A stretch of 64,000 bases of DNA, from positions 8,534,996 to 8,598,995 of the forward strand of contig OX422184.1 in assembly GCA_949130485.1 (NCBI GenBank). The letters run 5' to 3'. Origin of the DNA: Agelas oroides. Taxonomy: Eukaryota; Porifera; Demospongiae; Agelasida; Agelasidae. A program made the translations under genes and the position numbers. The notes under the pieces were generated by a model. The model did not search any database. It saw only the letters and a program-made list of their open reading frames with translations, and had not been told where the DNA came from. Shown here piece by piece: positions 1 through 10,910 of the stretch (positions are counted from its first letter, which is position 1; every line of letters begins with the position of its first letter).

Positions 1-545
1 ATAACATGCAAATTATAAAAAATATACAAAGTTGACATTGTATTCATCACAAACAATGCTGAAAACAACAAAGTACAGTTATTTGACAATCCAAATATAC
101 TGTCTATTGTCAAACTGCAATCAAATTACTGTATAATTTCAATATAAAGCATGTCTAATTATGCAAAATATACAAATTTGACATTGTATACATCACAATT
201 TTGAAAAAGTATAGTAATTGGACAAACCAAAATATACTGAAACTGTAATCAAATTACTGTATAACTTCAATATAAAACATGTCTAATTATGCAAAATATA
301 CAAATTTGACATTGTATACACCACAATGTTGAAAACAAAGTATAGTAATTTGACAAACCAAAATATACTGTATATTGTCAAACTGTAATCAAATTACTGT
401 ATAATTTCAATAGAACACGTCTAAATATGCAAATTATACAAAATATACAAATTTGACATTGTAAAAATCACAAACAATGCTGAAAACAACAAAGTTTAGT
501 AATTTGACAAACCACAAAAGTAGACTATATTGTCAAATTGTTATA
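1..545. repeat. AT-rich satellite, about four ~130-bp units
   Basis: Four diverged tandem copies of an AT-rich unit are visible. The landmark 'atgtctaattatgc' recurs at about 151, 279 and (as acgtctaaatatgc) 417, giving unit lengths of 128 and 138 bp. Each unit carries 'acaaatttgacattgta' and 'tgtaatcaaattactgtata'. The left edge runs off the window, so the array may be longer. No coding potential is seen. Confidence 0.85.
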
Positions 546-2005
546 TACTGCAAACATACACACTAACTTTACAAAATATACCAGGAAGTCAATCAAAGCA
601 TAATAGCCGGGGTATCCCATAGGGACTTTCCCTGGAAATCGCATTCGAAGTTCGCCTGCAGATCATGTGGCTTATAATAACTAGCTACTAATTAAAAAAT
701 GCACAGCAGTAGCGATAAATGGCCAGAAGCTAACTTGGACGCTATTGGTTGTCAAAATTCCGGGCGCATATGGGTGCTATCGGGGTTAAAGGGTTAAGCT
801 TTTGACTATATGCTTCTTCCTACCTATGTCCATCTGGCATCCACTCACATGATGAACAATGCAAGGCCTTTTCTGTTTTTCACACTCTGCTGCTTCCATA
901 AAAAATGGGGGAGGCATGGGAACAAGGCTAGGGATTTTACACACATGATCATGAGTAAACTAACATGCCTCCAGTTCTGCATCATTCATAGCCCTTTCAA
1001 CTTCCTCTTGTAATGATTGATCTCTTTTTTTCTTCAATGCATTTTTCATAATCAGATTTCTCGTCATCAGCATCATTTTGACTAGTAGATGTACACATTT
1101 CACTTGAAGTTGGGAAATAAGGTCACTCAGCTCAGTATTCCCTTTATTGCACAGCAGAACACTCACAGGTTTCATCTGTAAACTCAAAGCAGATAGGCAG
1201 AGCTTCTTCAGTGCGGCCACTGGTGTCTTCTGATAAGGCTGATCCATTTGCAGATATCGATAAAGATACCGAAGATGCTGACAGTGACTTAGACATCATG
1301 GACACACATCATCTTCTCTAGCTGTCAAAGCAGAACCTGTTTGTCAGTTTTTAGCTGATTTAGCTGATGTTCCATCATCGTGTCAACAGAATTTGTGGTA
1401 TTTGTGCCACATACAAAGCGCTTTAACGCATTAGCTATATACTGTGGCAAAGCTTTGATGTGTATATATGATTGTAGTTTACATCTTGTAGGATCCAATG
1501 ATGATTAATTAGAGTGCTCATATCGTGCATATGGGTGTATTGCTGAAACATTCTTTTTTGCCCAGGAAGCAACACCTTGTTCCCCAGTGCGCAAGAAGTC
1601 TCAGACATCTGAGGTAACCACTGATTTATGGTTGCAGCCCCCTCACCCTCATTAACTTGCATGTAATATGTAAATGTGACTGCTGTGTATTCCATCAAAT
1701 GTAGCTATGGTTTGATTTAAATGTCTTCCACTATTAGTGGGGACGTTTAAAGTAACCTGTAGCACTTTCTCTCCAAAGTTTCTCTCCATCCTTCAACTGC
1801 GAGGGCATAGCCTGGGGACATGGTTCATTTACCAACAGCCATAAATCCCTGGCCACCTGTGCTATATATTCCATCTGATTGGTCCAGAGTGATGATGTCA
1901 GCAAAAAGGTGTGGTCTAGCCTCATTAGTACTTAATATAAAGGGCCCTACCCCCGAGTTTCGCTAAGCTTCTTAGCTTCGCGGTAAACGGTGAGTTTTAC
2001 TTTAT
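546..2005. other. No supported gene; possible piggyBac-type end near 770-796
   Basis: Nothing here is recognisable as a gene. A 95-codon minus-strand ORF (960-1247) has a lysine/glutamate-rich end but no family match that I recognise. At 770-796 the + strand ends in 'cggggttaaagggttaa'. Read in reverse this is TTAA-CCCTTTAACCCCG, like the ends of the piggyBac-type elements elsewhere in the window, but no partner end was found. The stretch 1885-1925 (gatgatgtcagcaaaaaggtgtggtctagcctcatt) is shared with 26330-26362. Confidence 0.4.
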
Positions 2006-2122
2006 GGGCCACTTTAGTGGCCTTCCACGTGGGCTAACTGGCAATTATTGGGCCACTAAAGTGGCCTCCCGCGTGCGCTAACTGGCAATTATTGGGCCAC
2101 TAAAGTGGCCTCCCGCGTGCAA
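2006..2122. repeat. 44-bp tandem repeat, each unit with a GGCCACT/AGTGGCC palindrome
   Basis: Copies start at 2006, 2050 and 2094, exactly 44 bp apart. Each begins with 'gggccactaaagtggcc' (TTT in the first copy), a near-perfect palindrome with 7-bp arms, followed by 'tcccgcgtgcgctaactgg' and 'caattatt'. The third copy is cut short. It lies 45 bp downstream of 'gctaagcttcttagcttcgcg', which also occurs at 33241. Confidence 0.85.
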
Positions 2123-3184
2123 TGAGTTAAGTTAAGAGTGGAGCTTAAGCACACTTTGTAGATACATGAATATCTGATATGCATCTATGCAGTGCATATG
2201 AACCCCGCTTTCAACGAAATTTTGGCGATACAGCACTTTGAAACATTTCCAACCTATGGGATTTCGATTGAGTTGCTAGAATTTGCAACAAACCTTGGCT
2301 CAACAATTCATGGTCTCAGTACAAGTGCAATCTTGAAGTCAGCAATGCAATCAGAATACATGGCGGAATAATCTTTGTTTTGTACTTTATGCTTCTAGAG
2401 TACTCATGTAAGTAGTGGGTGGTGTGTCCTAATTGAAACCATAGGATAGCCTAATGGGGCAGTTGCACGCAAGAATGAAAATTCAATCACCCCTGATTGA
2501 CCGTGACGTCATATCCGGATGGGGTTCACTAAGTTCACCCAACTCCATGTGGTGACATCACAATTTGTAATGTTTATTCCTTGCGCATTGCGCGGACGGA
2601 TCGAAGATGGAACTGGATCCAGACATGTTAATTGGACCCGAAGAAGCTAGCTCAGTATAAAGTCCCTTCTGAGGTAAACTTTCACTTACACCTACACCTG
2701 AACATGAAAGACTAGGCTAGTAAGTCACACAGCATGTTAGCTAGCTGTTGCACTCACAAGCTACAAAAAAGGCATGAGAAAAGTACTGAAGCTCTTCAGG
2801 TCCAGAAATTATGCTGAATTAGTTCACAGAGTTACTGTAAGTATAAAACTACGACCCGTAAAACTATAGCAATAGCTTCACCAGTCTATGCTAGTGATCA
2901 TGAGCCATGTGCAGATTTTTTATAGTAAGTTCTAGTTTGCATGTGATGACCTACTACACTCTGAGTACAAGAACACATTTTGTGTGAGCATCTTGGGGTA
3001 CGGTTTCACTTCACCGCATTATTTAAAAACTTGTCCCTCAGCAAGTCATGTGAAACAGTATCACAAAAGCCTCTCTGTCCCCAGTTTTCATGACAATGTT
3101 CTCGTTTTGGGTACAGTGTGTGTCAAATTGCTCCACAGACGTTTAAACTAGCATAAGCCTTAGCCTCATTCCCAGCCTCTCCTG
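2123..3184. other. No confident gene; one possible short exon
   Basis: No domain is recognisable. A short open stretch at about 2770-2838 reads as a basic peptide ending at ACT|GTAAGT, a good donor site, so it could be an exon, but no partner exon was found. 'catatccggatggggttcact' (2512-2532) recurs inverted near 3780-3800. The motif 'agcctcattcccagcct' lies at 3162-3178. Confidence 0.3.
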
Positions 3185-3336
3185 TTTTTACCTTCCGTTT
3201 GCATTCACAATAATACACGGTAGCGGAAGACCAGCTGGTCTTCCGCTCCCGTGTATTATTGTGAACACAAACGGAAGGTAAAAACACTGGTCTTCCGCTC
3301 CCGTGTATTATTGTGAACGCAAATGTAAGGTAAAAA
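3185..3336. mobile_element. Foldback (MITE-like) palindrome plus an extra half copy
   Basis: 3185-3284 is an almost perfect 100-bp palindrome centred on AGCT at 3233-3236; it can fold into a ~50-bp stem with no loop. The right half is then repeated in direct orientation at 3287-3336, so three copies of one ~50-bp arm lie in a row (inverted, direct, direct). 'Ggcctgggaacgaggct' follows directly. This is a foldback element with a partial tandem duplication, or a long-hairpin MITE. Confidence 0.85.
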
Positions 3337-3934
3337 TGGGGAAGGCCTGGGAACGAGGCTACATAAGCCTGATGCTAAGACACTTATCCTGGTTTCTATC
3401 CAACTTTAATATGCTGCTTGCAGTTTCTGCTCTGGAAACAGCAAGCAAGCAACGATGGGTACATGACTACATGGCCTAATTCATTTCCGGGCTCCACTAA
3501 TAAGCTTGCAATAAATCAAGTGAGGATACACTGAGTCTGGGAAGGAGGCTATACTTTGTCATAGCAACCCGCAAAAACATGAGGAATCCTGTCTAACTGG
3601 GACCTTAGTCTTACAAAGGGTAGTCACTTATATGTCCCATGTAGAAGCATTTGCAACCAGGATCAAAATTGAATCAAGTGATCAAAGCCCTTTTTGGGGG
3701 CTGATCAATAGCTCACAAGCTAGGGACGAACATGATCACAGTATTCAATATTTAAATACTGACTGAACCTGTTGGGGGGTTTTAGTGAACCCCATATCCG
3801 GACTGCCCGAGCGCTAGCGCTGAAGCTTTTGTATTGAGTATGTATGGAGCTGCCTGGGATGTGCAATAATAATGTCATGCCCTGGGCAGAGCTTACCGTA
3901 TACAATATTTAAGCGAAGTGCCATAGAATTTTGA

Positions 3935-4249
3935 ATGTCTGCCCAATCAGGGCATGAACCTTCGAATCACGAAAATCGACTGAGCCATTCGCGAGTTATC
4001 ACCGGTAAATTGTGCCTAGTGTGCGGCAACAGCCAGTCCAAGGATCCTAACGCCTCCTTTCATCGATTTCCAAGTGATCCAGGAAGGCGAGCCATCTGGC
4101 TTCGAGTGTTTGACTTGCAGGAGAGTGACATCAAGCCTCACCATCGTGTTTGCTTGAGGCATTTTCCACATGGCGACGCGAAGAATGACCCCACAACCAC
4201 TCTGGGGAAAAGGACCTCGAGCCAAGAGGGTAAAAGGGCAAGAAGCTAA
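3935..4249 (+). CDS. THAP-type zinc-finger exon, 104 codons, probably a transposon-derived fragment
   Basis: THAP domains are C2CH zinc fingers that bind DNA and occur in P-element-type transposases and host regulators. The ORF starts at ATG 3935 and shows C27-x2-C30, 'FHRFP' at 42-46, W55 and C73-x2-H76 followed by F77, in the usual THAP order and spacing. Unlike most THAP proteins, whose first Cys lies within about five residues of the start, this one has a 26-residue leader. It stops at 4249, while a +1 frame stays open to 4511 with a Ser/Thr/Pro-rich run at about 4262-4360. Either a frameshift broke the gene, or 'gag|ggtaaaag' near 4228 is a donor site. No transposase domain follows nearby. 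Confidence 0.75.
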   Translation: MSAQSGHEPSNHENRLSHSRVITGKLCLVCGNSQSKDPNASFHRFPSDPGRRAIWLRVFDLQESDIKPHHRVCLRHFPHGDAKNDPTTTLGKRTSSQEGKRARS

Positions 4250-4511
4250 GAAGCAGCTAAGTGATCTGTACAGTACAGTATCTCCAACACCATCAAGCAG
4301 CAGGTCGGTGACACCATCCACCTTTGAACAGCCTGCACTAACAGTTGCTGTTGGAGAGCAGCTACAGAGTGACTGCCTGTTTAGATTTTACACTGGTTTC
4401 TATAAAGATCTCACTGCCATCAATAATAGCACATGTGGTTGGGAACTTTTCTTTAAATGCACAGAAACACCAACCGACCTACGTATGCAGTCATCAACGT
4501 GGAAAAATTGA
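4250..4511 (+). pseudogene. Possible frame-shifted continuation of the THAP ORF
   Basis: The frame entered at about 4170 overlaps the end of the THAP ORF and stays open to 4511. It has a basic stretch, then a Ser/Thr/Pro-rich linker, as often follows a THAP finger. Continuity would need a +1 shift or a short intron. No known domain is visible, so this is inference from position and composition. Confidence 0.35.
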
Positions 4512-6429
4512 GCCACCAGTCCGTGTTCCATTTTCGAAACTGGCTCCACCATGCTTCAGTTCTCTAAGTAACAAGACGGAGAAGAGTCATAAAGAGTAGA
4601 GAAGGAATCAACAAAAAGGAGGAAAGAAACAGAGCAGGGGGCCAGCAGGTATTCTCCAGTCACCCACACAATTACAGCATACATATTTCAGGACCAGTGA
4701 TCACTTCTTTATAGCGTGAAATGCAAGCCTTAAACGTAGTCAACACTAGGGATGTGTGGCATCTCAAACAGTTCCACAGATAGCGCTCTATATAATACCA
4801 CCCGTACGAAAAGGGGTAACCCCTTACTTGGCATGATATAAGTTACAAATTGGAGGGTTGTCCTCCTACAGCTAGCACGTTGTACATAAACAATAGTAGT
4901 TTGCATGGAATTTAAGGTCAAATTGCAAGATGTTCTCACTTAGCAGCAATAATCATAATGAGCAGCAAGCGCCTGCAGAGTCAAATCTGGCCGTACTGAG
5001 TTAAAATATGGCAATCTGTAAGGAATATAGTTTGAGGGTGAAGCTTGTTAGTGATACAGGCTTAATTTAACCCTCTGGGCGCAATGAGCATGTATCATGG
5101 CGTACTACTGACCATGGCGTACAGTAGTACGCCATATGTAGGGATGACCCCGAAAAAAATGGCGGCCACATTAAAAGTGCACCCATGACATGCTTGAAAT
5201 GTCTACGTTACATTAGTCAAAGGCCTCTATGAGCCGTATCAGGCATAACCGAGTGCTTCCATGAGCAACAGGACCATTAACTTTGCTGGAGAGCATTGCT
5301 GAAGTACTGGACTGGTGAGTTGCTAAAACGGGCAAATTGTCTATCTTCTGACTTCCTTCTTTCTTTCTTTCTTCTGTCAGTGTAACTGTCAGCCAGGCTA
5401 GCACGATAATGGCTGAAGCTATTACAATGATTCAAACGCGAAAAAAAAAAACAGCATAAATCACTGGGTGTGCACTAGGTGGGCTATATGACTTAAACAC
5501 TAGCCACTGATGTTCAGTATTTATTGTCAACTGCTCTAGTGCAGCTAGACCCCTATATGCTGTGTTTTCAAAGGGATTTAGACTATAGCTACTCACCATC
5601 ATACTGTTCCTGTAATGGGTGACTCAATACTCTGTGGTGACAGTCTATGGAGAGTTTTCCGGTGCACCCATTAGTAGTCCACATGAAGTGAGCACGGGAT
5701 TTATAAGCTTGCATGCAAAGCCTCATTAAACTTGTGCTTTGCACTTGGTTTTTTAAGAGGCTTTGCTTGGGGTTCTAAACCCCCCAGATAAAGAAGTTTG
5801 ATGTTTGAATTGACAATTTCACTTAGAAGCATTTGACTTTATGACAAGTTCTTTGTGAACAAAACAGTTCTGCCTATGTGGAATCTCACAATGTCAAAGA
5901 ATGGTAAATTCAGCAGTTCAGAATATTTACTTCTATGGGAGCGTTCAATATCATTTCGTTTTGTTGCTGTTGCACGCTCACTGAAGGTAGGGTCCTAACC
6001 ACCAACATGTCTCAGATCAGCAATGTAGTGACTTGTGGGAATATTGGGTAGGCTGTGCCAGTGTATGATAGACACACATAATTGTTGTGCCGGTATTTGT
6101 TAATTTTCTTTGCCTGCCATTCTACTTGCAGTGGTTTTGATGGGGGAGATATTGATGATGGCTGGTTGTATAATCTATTGCATCCACTCTACTAAACTCC
6201 TTTTTTTTTGTTAAGTCGATCTAAGCTGATCTTCGAACCTGGGTGTGATCTTTTTGTCTGCAGTGGAATATTAGCAAATGGGCATGTCCTAATTGGGGTG
6301 GGGGGGGGAGGGGGGGGGGGGGGGGGCTTTCAACGTACGCGCGCACATGCAGTAGATCATGCGAAATTAAAAAAATTATTCTCCAGGTATTTTGGTCAAT
6401 TATACGAAAATTTGCTCCAATAAAATTTT
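4512..6429. other. Non-coding; TTAA-flanked palindromic end at about 5067-5150, poly-G at 6298-6326
   Basis: No gene is supported. At 5067 'ttaaccctctgggcgc' is followed by nested inverted copies of 'catggcgtac' and 'gtacgccat' (about 5096-5135), which resembles the palindromic sub-terminal sequence of the piggyBac elements at 27.8 and 33.9 kb. A piggyBac transposase relic lies 1.3 kb downstream, so this may be its left end; no right end was found. A (ctttc)n-like tract lies at 5340-5372 and a poly-G run at about 6298-6326. Confidence 0.4.
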
Positions 6430-6615
6430 CCCACTATACGGTATTAAGTGGACACAGCTGTGCCTGGAGAGTGAAGGAAAGCAGTCAACCTGGAGCTCAA
6501 CAGAGAAGGAGATACGTGCCTACCTAGGCTTTCACATCTTGATGGGGCTCAACCATAAGCCTGAAATTAGGGACTACTGGTCCCGTGATGAGTTCCTGCT
6601 CTATGCCCAACTACC
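6430..6615 (+). pseudogene. piggyBac transposase fragment (decayed)
   Basis: In the frame open from 6392 to 6694, the stretch 'EIRAYLGFHILMGLNHKPEI' followed by 'RDYWSRDEF' matches the start of the piggyBac-type DDE_Tnp_1_7 domain. The intact-ended element at 33.9 kb has the parallel 'EISAYLGFAILMGINRLPD' and 'RYDYWST'. Only about 60 residues remain. The catalytic aspartates are absent and the reading frame loses similarity after about 6615. Confidence 0.8.
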
Positions 6616-7849
6616 ATGTCCTACTTGGTGTTGGTCACAGATGTTGTCCGCCTTGTTCCTCAGACTGGTGATGACCCCAGTCTTGGTGGTGTGAGGAATA
6701 GTCAGTCCACTCAGTGGAGTTTGAAGCTGATGATTTCCTCTTGTACCATGCAGATTGCATTTGCTTCGATTAAGTTCTTTAAGCTCACTCATTTCTCTTG
6801 TTAAGTCTTCACACCGCATTTGCAATCACAATGCAGTGACCACACTTGCTTTCTTCGCATCAAGTGTTATTGCAGTATGCACAGGAGGGAACTCTGTCGT
6901 CACACGCTTGAGTTCTATGTGGGTTCTTCTATTGATCAGGAAGAATTGGACTTGTCAGCCCAGCGGTCACTTAGCCCCCTGGGATTTTCTCCGGTATAAT
7001 CCGGACACACACACTGAGCTGTGCATTCTACATAGGATTAAACGACACACAGCTAAAGGATGGAATTTGTTCGGACATGATCGGACATCATACATGACAG
7101 TACAATATATTTATACACTTGACTTGCATGATGCATGACATGATGTATGAATACACAAAACGTTTTGTGGAGAGCAGGGTATTTTGCAAAAGCATTCTTT
7201 GCCCATGACATAGCAGATATCGAACTTTTTGTTAATGAGAATGCCCCTGTGGTACTACAACCATACTGTATAATCAGGATATTAAGCACCGGTGCCTATT
7301 TTCGAAATTAGCAGCCACAATGGGTGCTTATTTTCATGGGGTGCTAATAAATGCATGTAATTTTCTGCTAGCGTGCAGTTGCGTGGGAATACAGCCAGTA
7401 ATCAATCGATCGTTGCTAACCCCCGCCCACCAACGTAAAGCACTTGGAACCAACGAATCCATGAGAGGTTTTTGCTAATTCCTGGATATGTTTAACCAAG
7501 AGGCCTTGCTTAAAATTTCGACTTTTATCCCATGTCCTCTAGGCCTAAAATACACAGCTAATCCGTCTCTGGTTGTAGAAAAGCTATCACATGTGACACC
7601 TGCAAAGGATTCTGCTCTGGGCATTATTTGCTACCTACCTACATTGATGTAACTTCATCATTAGGGTGTTTAGGCCATCGGCTGTTTAGGCCATCTTCTG
7701 CCCAACAAGTTGGCTGCCTTTATTATCTCACCCCTACATGGCTTCAATTACCACCAATTAGCACCCATTGTAGATCTTAGACATAGTGTTCGCCCATAAT
7801 TTGTATACTGATCTCTTGAAGGCGGCTATAGGTTTTCAGGTTGGTTGAA
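6616..7849. other. No supported gene
   Basis: Several overlapping ORFs of 60-130 codons on both strands show no family resemblance. Possible further piggyBac sequence after 6615 is too degraded to align by eye. Confidence 0.3.
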
Positions 7850-8336
7850 CTCAGGTGGGTTAAGGCAGGCTTTTGTTGCTAGCAGTGTTATGGCTGTTAG
7901 TCTGTATTGTATAGGTTTTTGCTATCGCTGAATTCTGCGTGTGAAGAGTATTCGAACGATACCAACTTTGCCTAGTTATATGGAATATTCGGCACCGCGT
8001 AGGCTGAAATAGTGTTAAGGCAGTCCTAATTAGTGGACGTTGTTTACGAGAGGGCGGGGCGTTTCCATGGAAACCAATTTTTTGTTTACATCAACCACAA
8101 TACAATAACAGGATACAAAACAAAAACCACTAGTGCACTTCTTGTATGCAAAATACACCATAAACTTTCTGTGGTCAGTAGTCTGAACAGTGCTTGTCTA
8201 CAAAGCTAAGAAGCCTTCACACGGCAGCCATTCGGTCTCCGTAAATTGTAATGAAACGTCTACGAATTATAGTGATACCTTCGCATACTTCCGTATCACG
8301 GACAATACATTTGGAGCCTGCCTTAACCCACCTGAG
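7850..8336. mobile_element. 487-bp segment bounded by a perfect 21-bp inverted repeat
   Basis: 7850-7870 (ctcaggtgggttaaggcaggc) is the exact reverse complement of 8316-8336. The match does not extend outward or inward, as for short terminal inverted repeats. No clear target duplication is seen. The interior is non-coding as far as can be judged. A small inverted-repeat element is the likeliest reading. Confidence 0.5.
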
Positions 8337-10104
8337 AAGGGATCCAGCTGCAGTAGCAAATCACTGGTGTGGATGATGACAGTACAACCATAAAAGAATA
8401 TAATAATGCAATCATTTTATGCACATTGAAGCTTAAGCTTCTTAGCATGAGCATTTCTGTGACTGGACTCCTGTAATCACACCACCCCCTGCTATCGTCA
8501 CTCCTACAGTCACATCTGTCCCTCCGATTGGCACTGATGCAAGAAAAGTACATTCAAATATCCCACTTGCTCGCTTACCTGGCACAAATACAGTCTTGGC
8601 CACTGTGGCCTTCCTGCTGCATCTAGACACAAGCTTGCTTTCACAAGCAGGCATTACGCACTACTCACAGCTACTGACACTATAGCACAAGAGCAAAGGT
8701 TCCAGAGCTTGGGAACGAGGCTAAGGCATGAATAACCTCATTCCCAGGCAAAGCTAACACGGTGGAAAGTCTCGTAAAACTCATATGAAAAAAGCAAGTT
8801 GTGCGCCAGGTGATAAACTCATTTGGGTACGCACCAAGACTGCTGAATATTGATTGTCTAATCGCTATGAATGAGCTATTGTAGCAGCGCAACTAAAAGC
8901 GGATGGACGCTTGAAGCTGCTCGAAAATACTTCTCAGCAACAAATTTCGTCGGTCCTGCTGATTGCATGCCATGAGTCAATTTGTAAATGCAGCATTCTG
9001 AAAACCAGTTATTTTATTGCTAACGAGTAGCCACAAGCTTGCTTTTTCATAAGCAGGCATTACGCACTACTCACAGCTACTGACACTACTGACTGTTAAA
9101 AGTTTAACAAGACAAAGAAATCTATCGCATGGATTCCAGATTTGTCTAGCCTAGTTGGTGCGAGTAGAAGCATGCTTTACTAGCCCCACCTCTCCCCCTT
9201 ATGTCGCTAAAAACTCATGGCTCTGTTCCACACACAACCACTCTTCAGCTCCTTTGGATACTGGAGTGTAGCACCAATGATATATTGCGCATTCTAGTTA
9301 AAGCCCAGCCCAGCACTCGAAGCACCTGGCCATGGTCTGGATGAGCCCCTCCTGTCCATTTTTCGATTACAAATCAAGCCATAGCTCTTTCAAATCTTCA
9401 TCCTTTGTGTTCCCCAGGGAGATTCTGTAAGAGCATACGACAGAGAAACCAACCAATGCAGTAAACTTGGATTTTTTGGTGTGGAACTGCTCCGGGTAAG
9501 CGTCACTTTCACAAAGGGCAGCACCGAAGTTAACGCTTTATAGTGCTGGCTCCATGACTCAATTGTAGGCGAAGACTGTTCTTTTCTACACTGATATACC
9601 CTCCATCGTAGGTGCCAACTAGCAACGGTAGGAAGGCCTGAGAACAAGGCTACCATTAGCAGTGTTTGGCACAACAGGGTCTTTGTGATACTCTTCATAT
9701 AAATCATGTTTAGTAGCGCAAAAGAGAGGACAAGACTAGTTTGTTGTGACATATTTCACATCAATTCTTTCTGGCGCCACTAGTTAAGATCAACCTGGAT
9801 AAGGCAGATGTCACATAGAGAATTTACAAGACACCATTTATATTCACTTATGTCATACCGGTATATCAAACCTAGCTACCAACACCAACACACTAGCATT
9901 GAATTTTTTCAAGGCATGGACCATACACGATGATGTCAGTAAGGTTCATCTCAAAGTCACTTCACTGCACCAAAATGAATGCACATTTCAAAAAAAAATC
10001 ACAGCTTCTCAGGTGCATTAAGGCGTGACTAAATGGTTTTACGTAATACGGAGAAGATTACGGAAGTGTATTATTGATCCGCGGAAACTAGCGATCAAGG
10101 TGTG
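8337..10104. other. No confident gene; direct repeat at 8629-8683 / 9032-9087
   Basis: A ~55-bp sequence beginning 'cacaagcttgctttc' and ending 'cagctactgacacta' occurs twice in direct orientation about 403 bp apart. Between the copies lie two inverted instances of the dispersed 'gggaacgaggct' motif (8712 and about 8738). A minus-strand ORF at 9390-9752 (120 codons) and one at 8442-8654 have no recognised similarity. Confidence 0.4.
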
Positions 10105-10256
10105 ATTGTGAATCAGGAAACCAGCTTCACAAATGGCTACGGACAGCAGGCAGGCAATGTTGTGAAGAGCTTTTTTGACCAGGGTAAATTTGAAGCTATG
10201 AAGACCCTGAGTGGTTTTGAAACAGTCGTTTCACCAATGACAGTATATGGATAATT
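10105..10256 (+). pseudogene. Coding-like fragment shared with 40329-40467
   Basis: A frame open at about 10110-10256 contains 'SFFDQGKFEAMKTLSGFE'. The locus at 40.3 kb encodes 'SFFDHSKFEAMKLLSGCE' in the same context ('agcaggcag..gctgtgaa' upstream). Conservation at the protein level between two distant copies points to a repeated gene family. I do not recognise it. Confidence 0.45.
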
Positions 10257-10629
10257 AATGAAAAAACGGAAAGCGTATATGTACAAAAATTCCAACGTTT
10301 TGTTAACGGCACCTTGTTTTCCGGTGAGTTTCCACATGTGGAAGCATGCAGGCAGTACTGGAAGTAGCGGTCCCTGGTTTCTTCCTACACTCCACATTGT
10401 TCATGAAGCAAGCGATAGACAGACGTATCAGTTTAAAGGCACAGACGTTTGATCAGGCTAGTCAAAAAGAAAGAAGAGTAGGATGCAGGTTAATGTCCAA
10501 AGTCTCTTGCCAAGAAACGAGAAACTGTAGGCACCTACTTTACCAGCGGTTTATAGACAAACACGTCTACCAATGTTTCAAGCTGCAGCCTCCTTTCATT
10601 TCATCTCTAGTATTTGACAGAAGTGTTAC

Positions 10630-10910
10630 CTCCTCTTCAAGTGCTTGTATATGCCTGGCCATTTCAACCGGGGTATCAATGCCACTTTCACCCTCATATT
10701 GTCATCAAGCAGAATGTTAGAACTAGAAAACAGATGTGACTGAGGTTCACCTCTTGATGTCAAGCTGTAGGACGGCTGCAGCTCCTGCCTTGATGCAGAA
10801 GTTTCAGAACTGACAAGAAGCAACAACTAGTGGAAACATATAAAAGAAAGCAACAGGAAATAACAATCAATCACTTACTTTCTGACCAAGTCGACGCACT
10901 TCAGCAGAAG
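10630..10910 (-). CDS. Possible small exons of an unrecognised minus-strand gene
   Basis: Three splice-compatible pieces occur on the minus strand. 10879-10910 is a 32-bp microexon, flanked by 'tgactttag' and GTAAGTG, encoding a charged peptide. An ORF runs 10826-10626 behind the acceptor 'tttccactag'. An alternative frame at 10630-10695 encodes the helical, acidic 'EMARHIQALEEE' and ends at GAG|GTAACA. Together they look like a coiled-coil gene, but the chain is not proven and no family is recognised. Confidence 0.3.
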
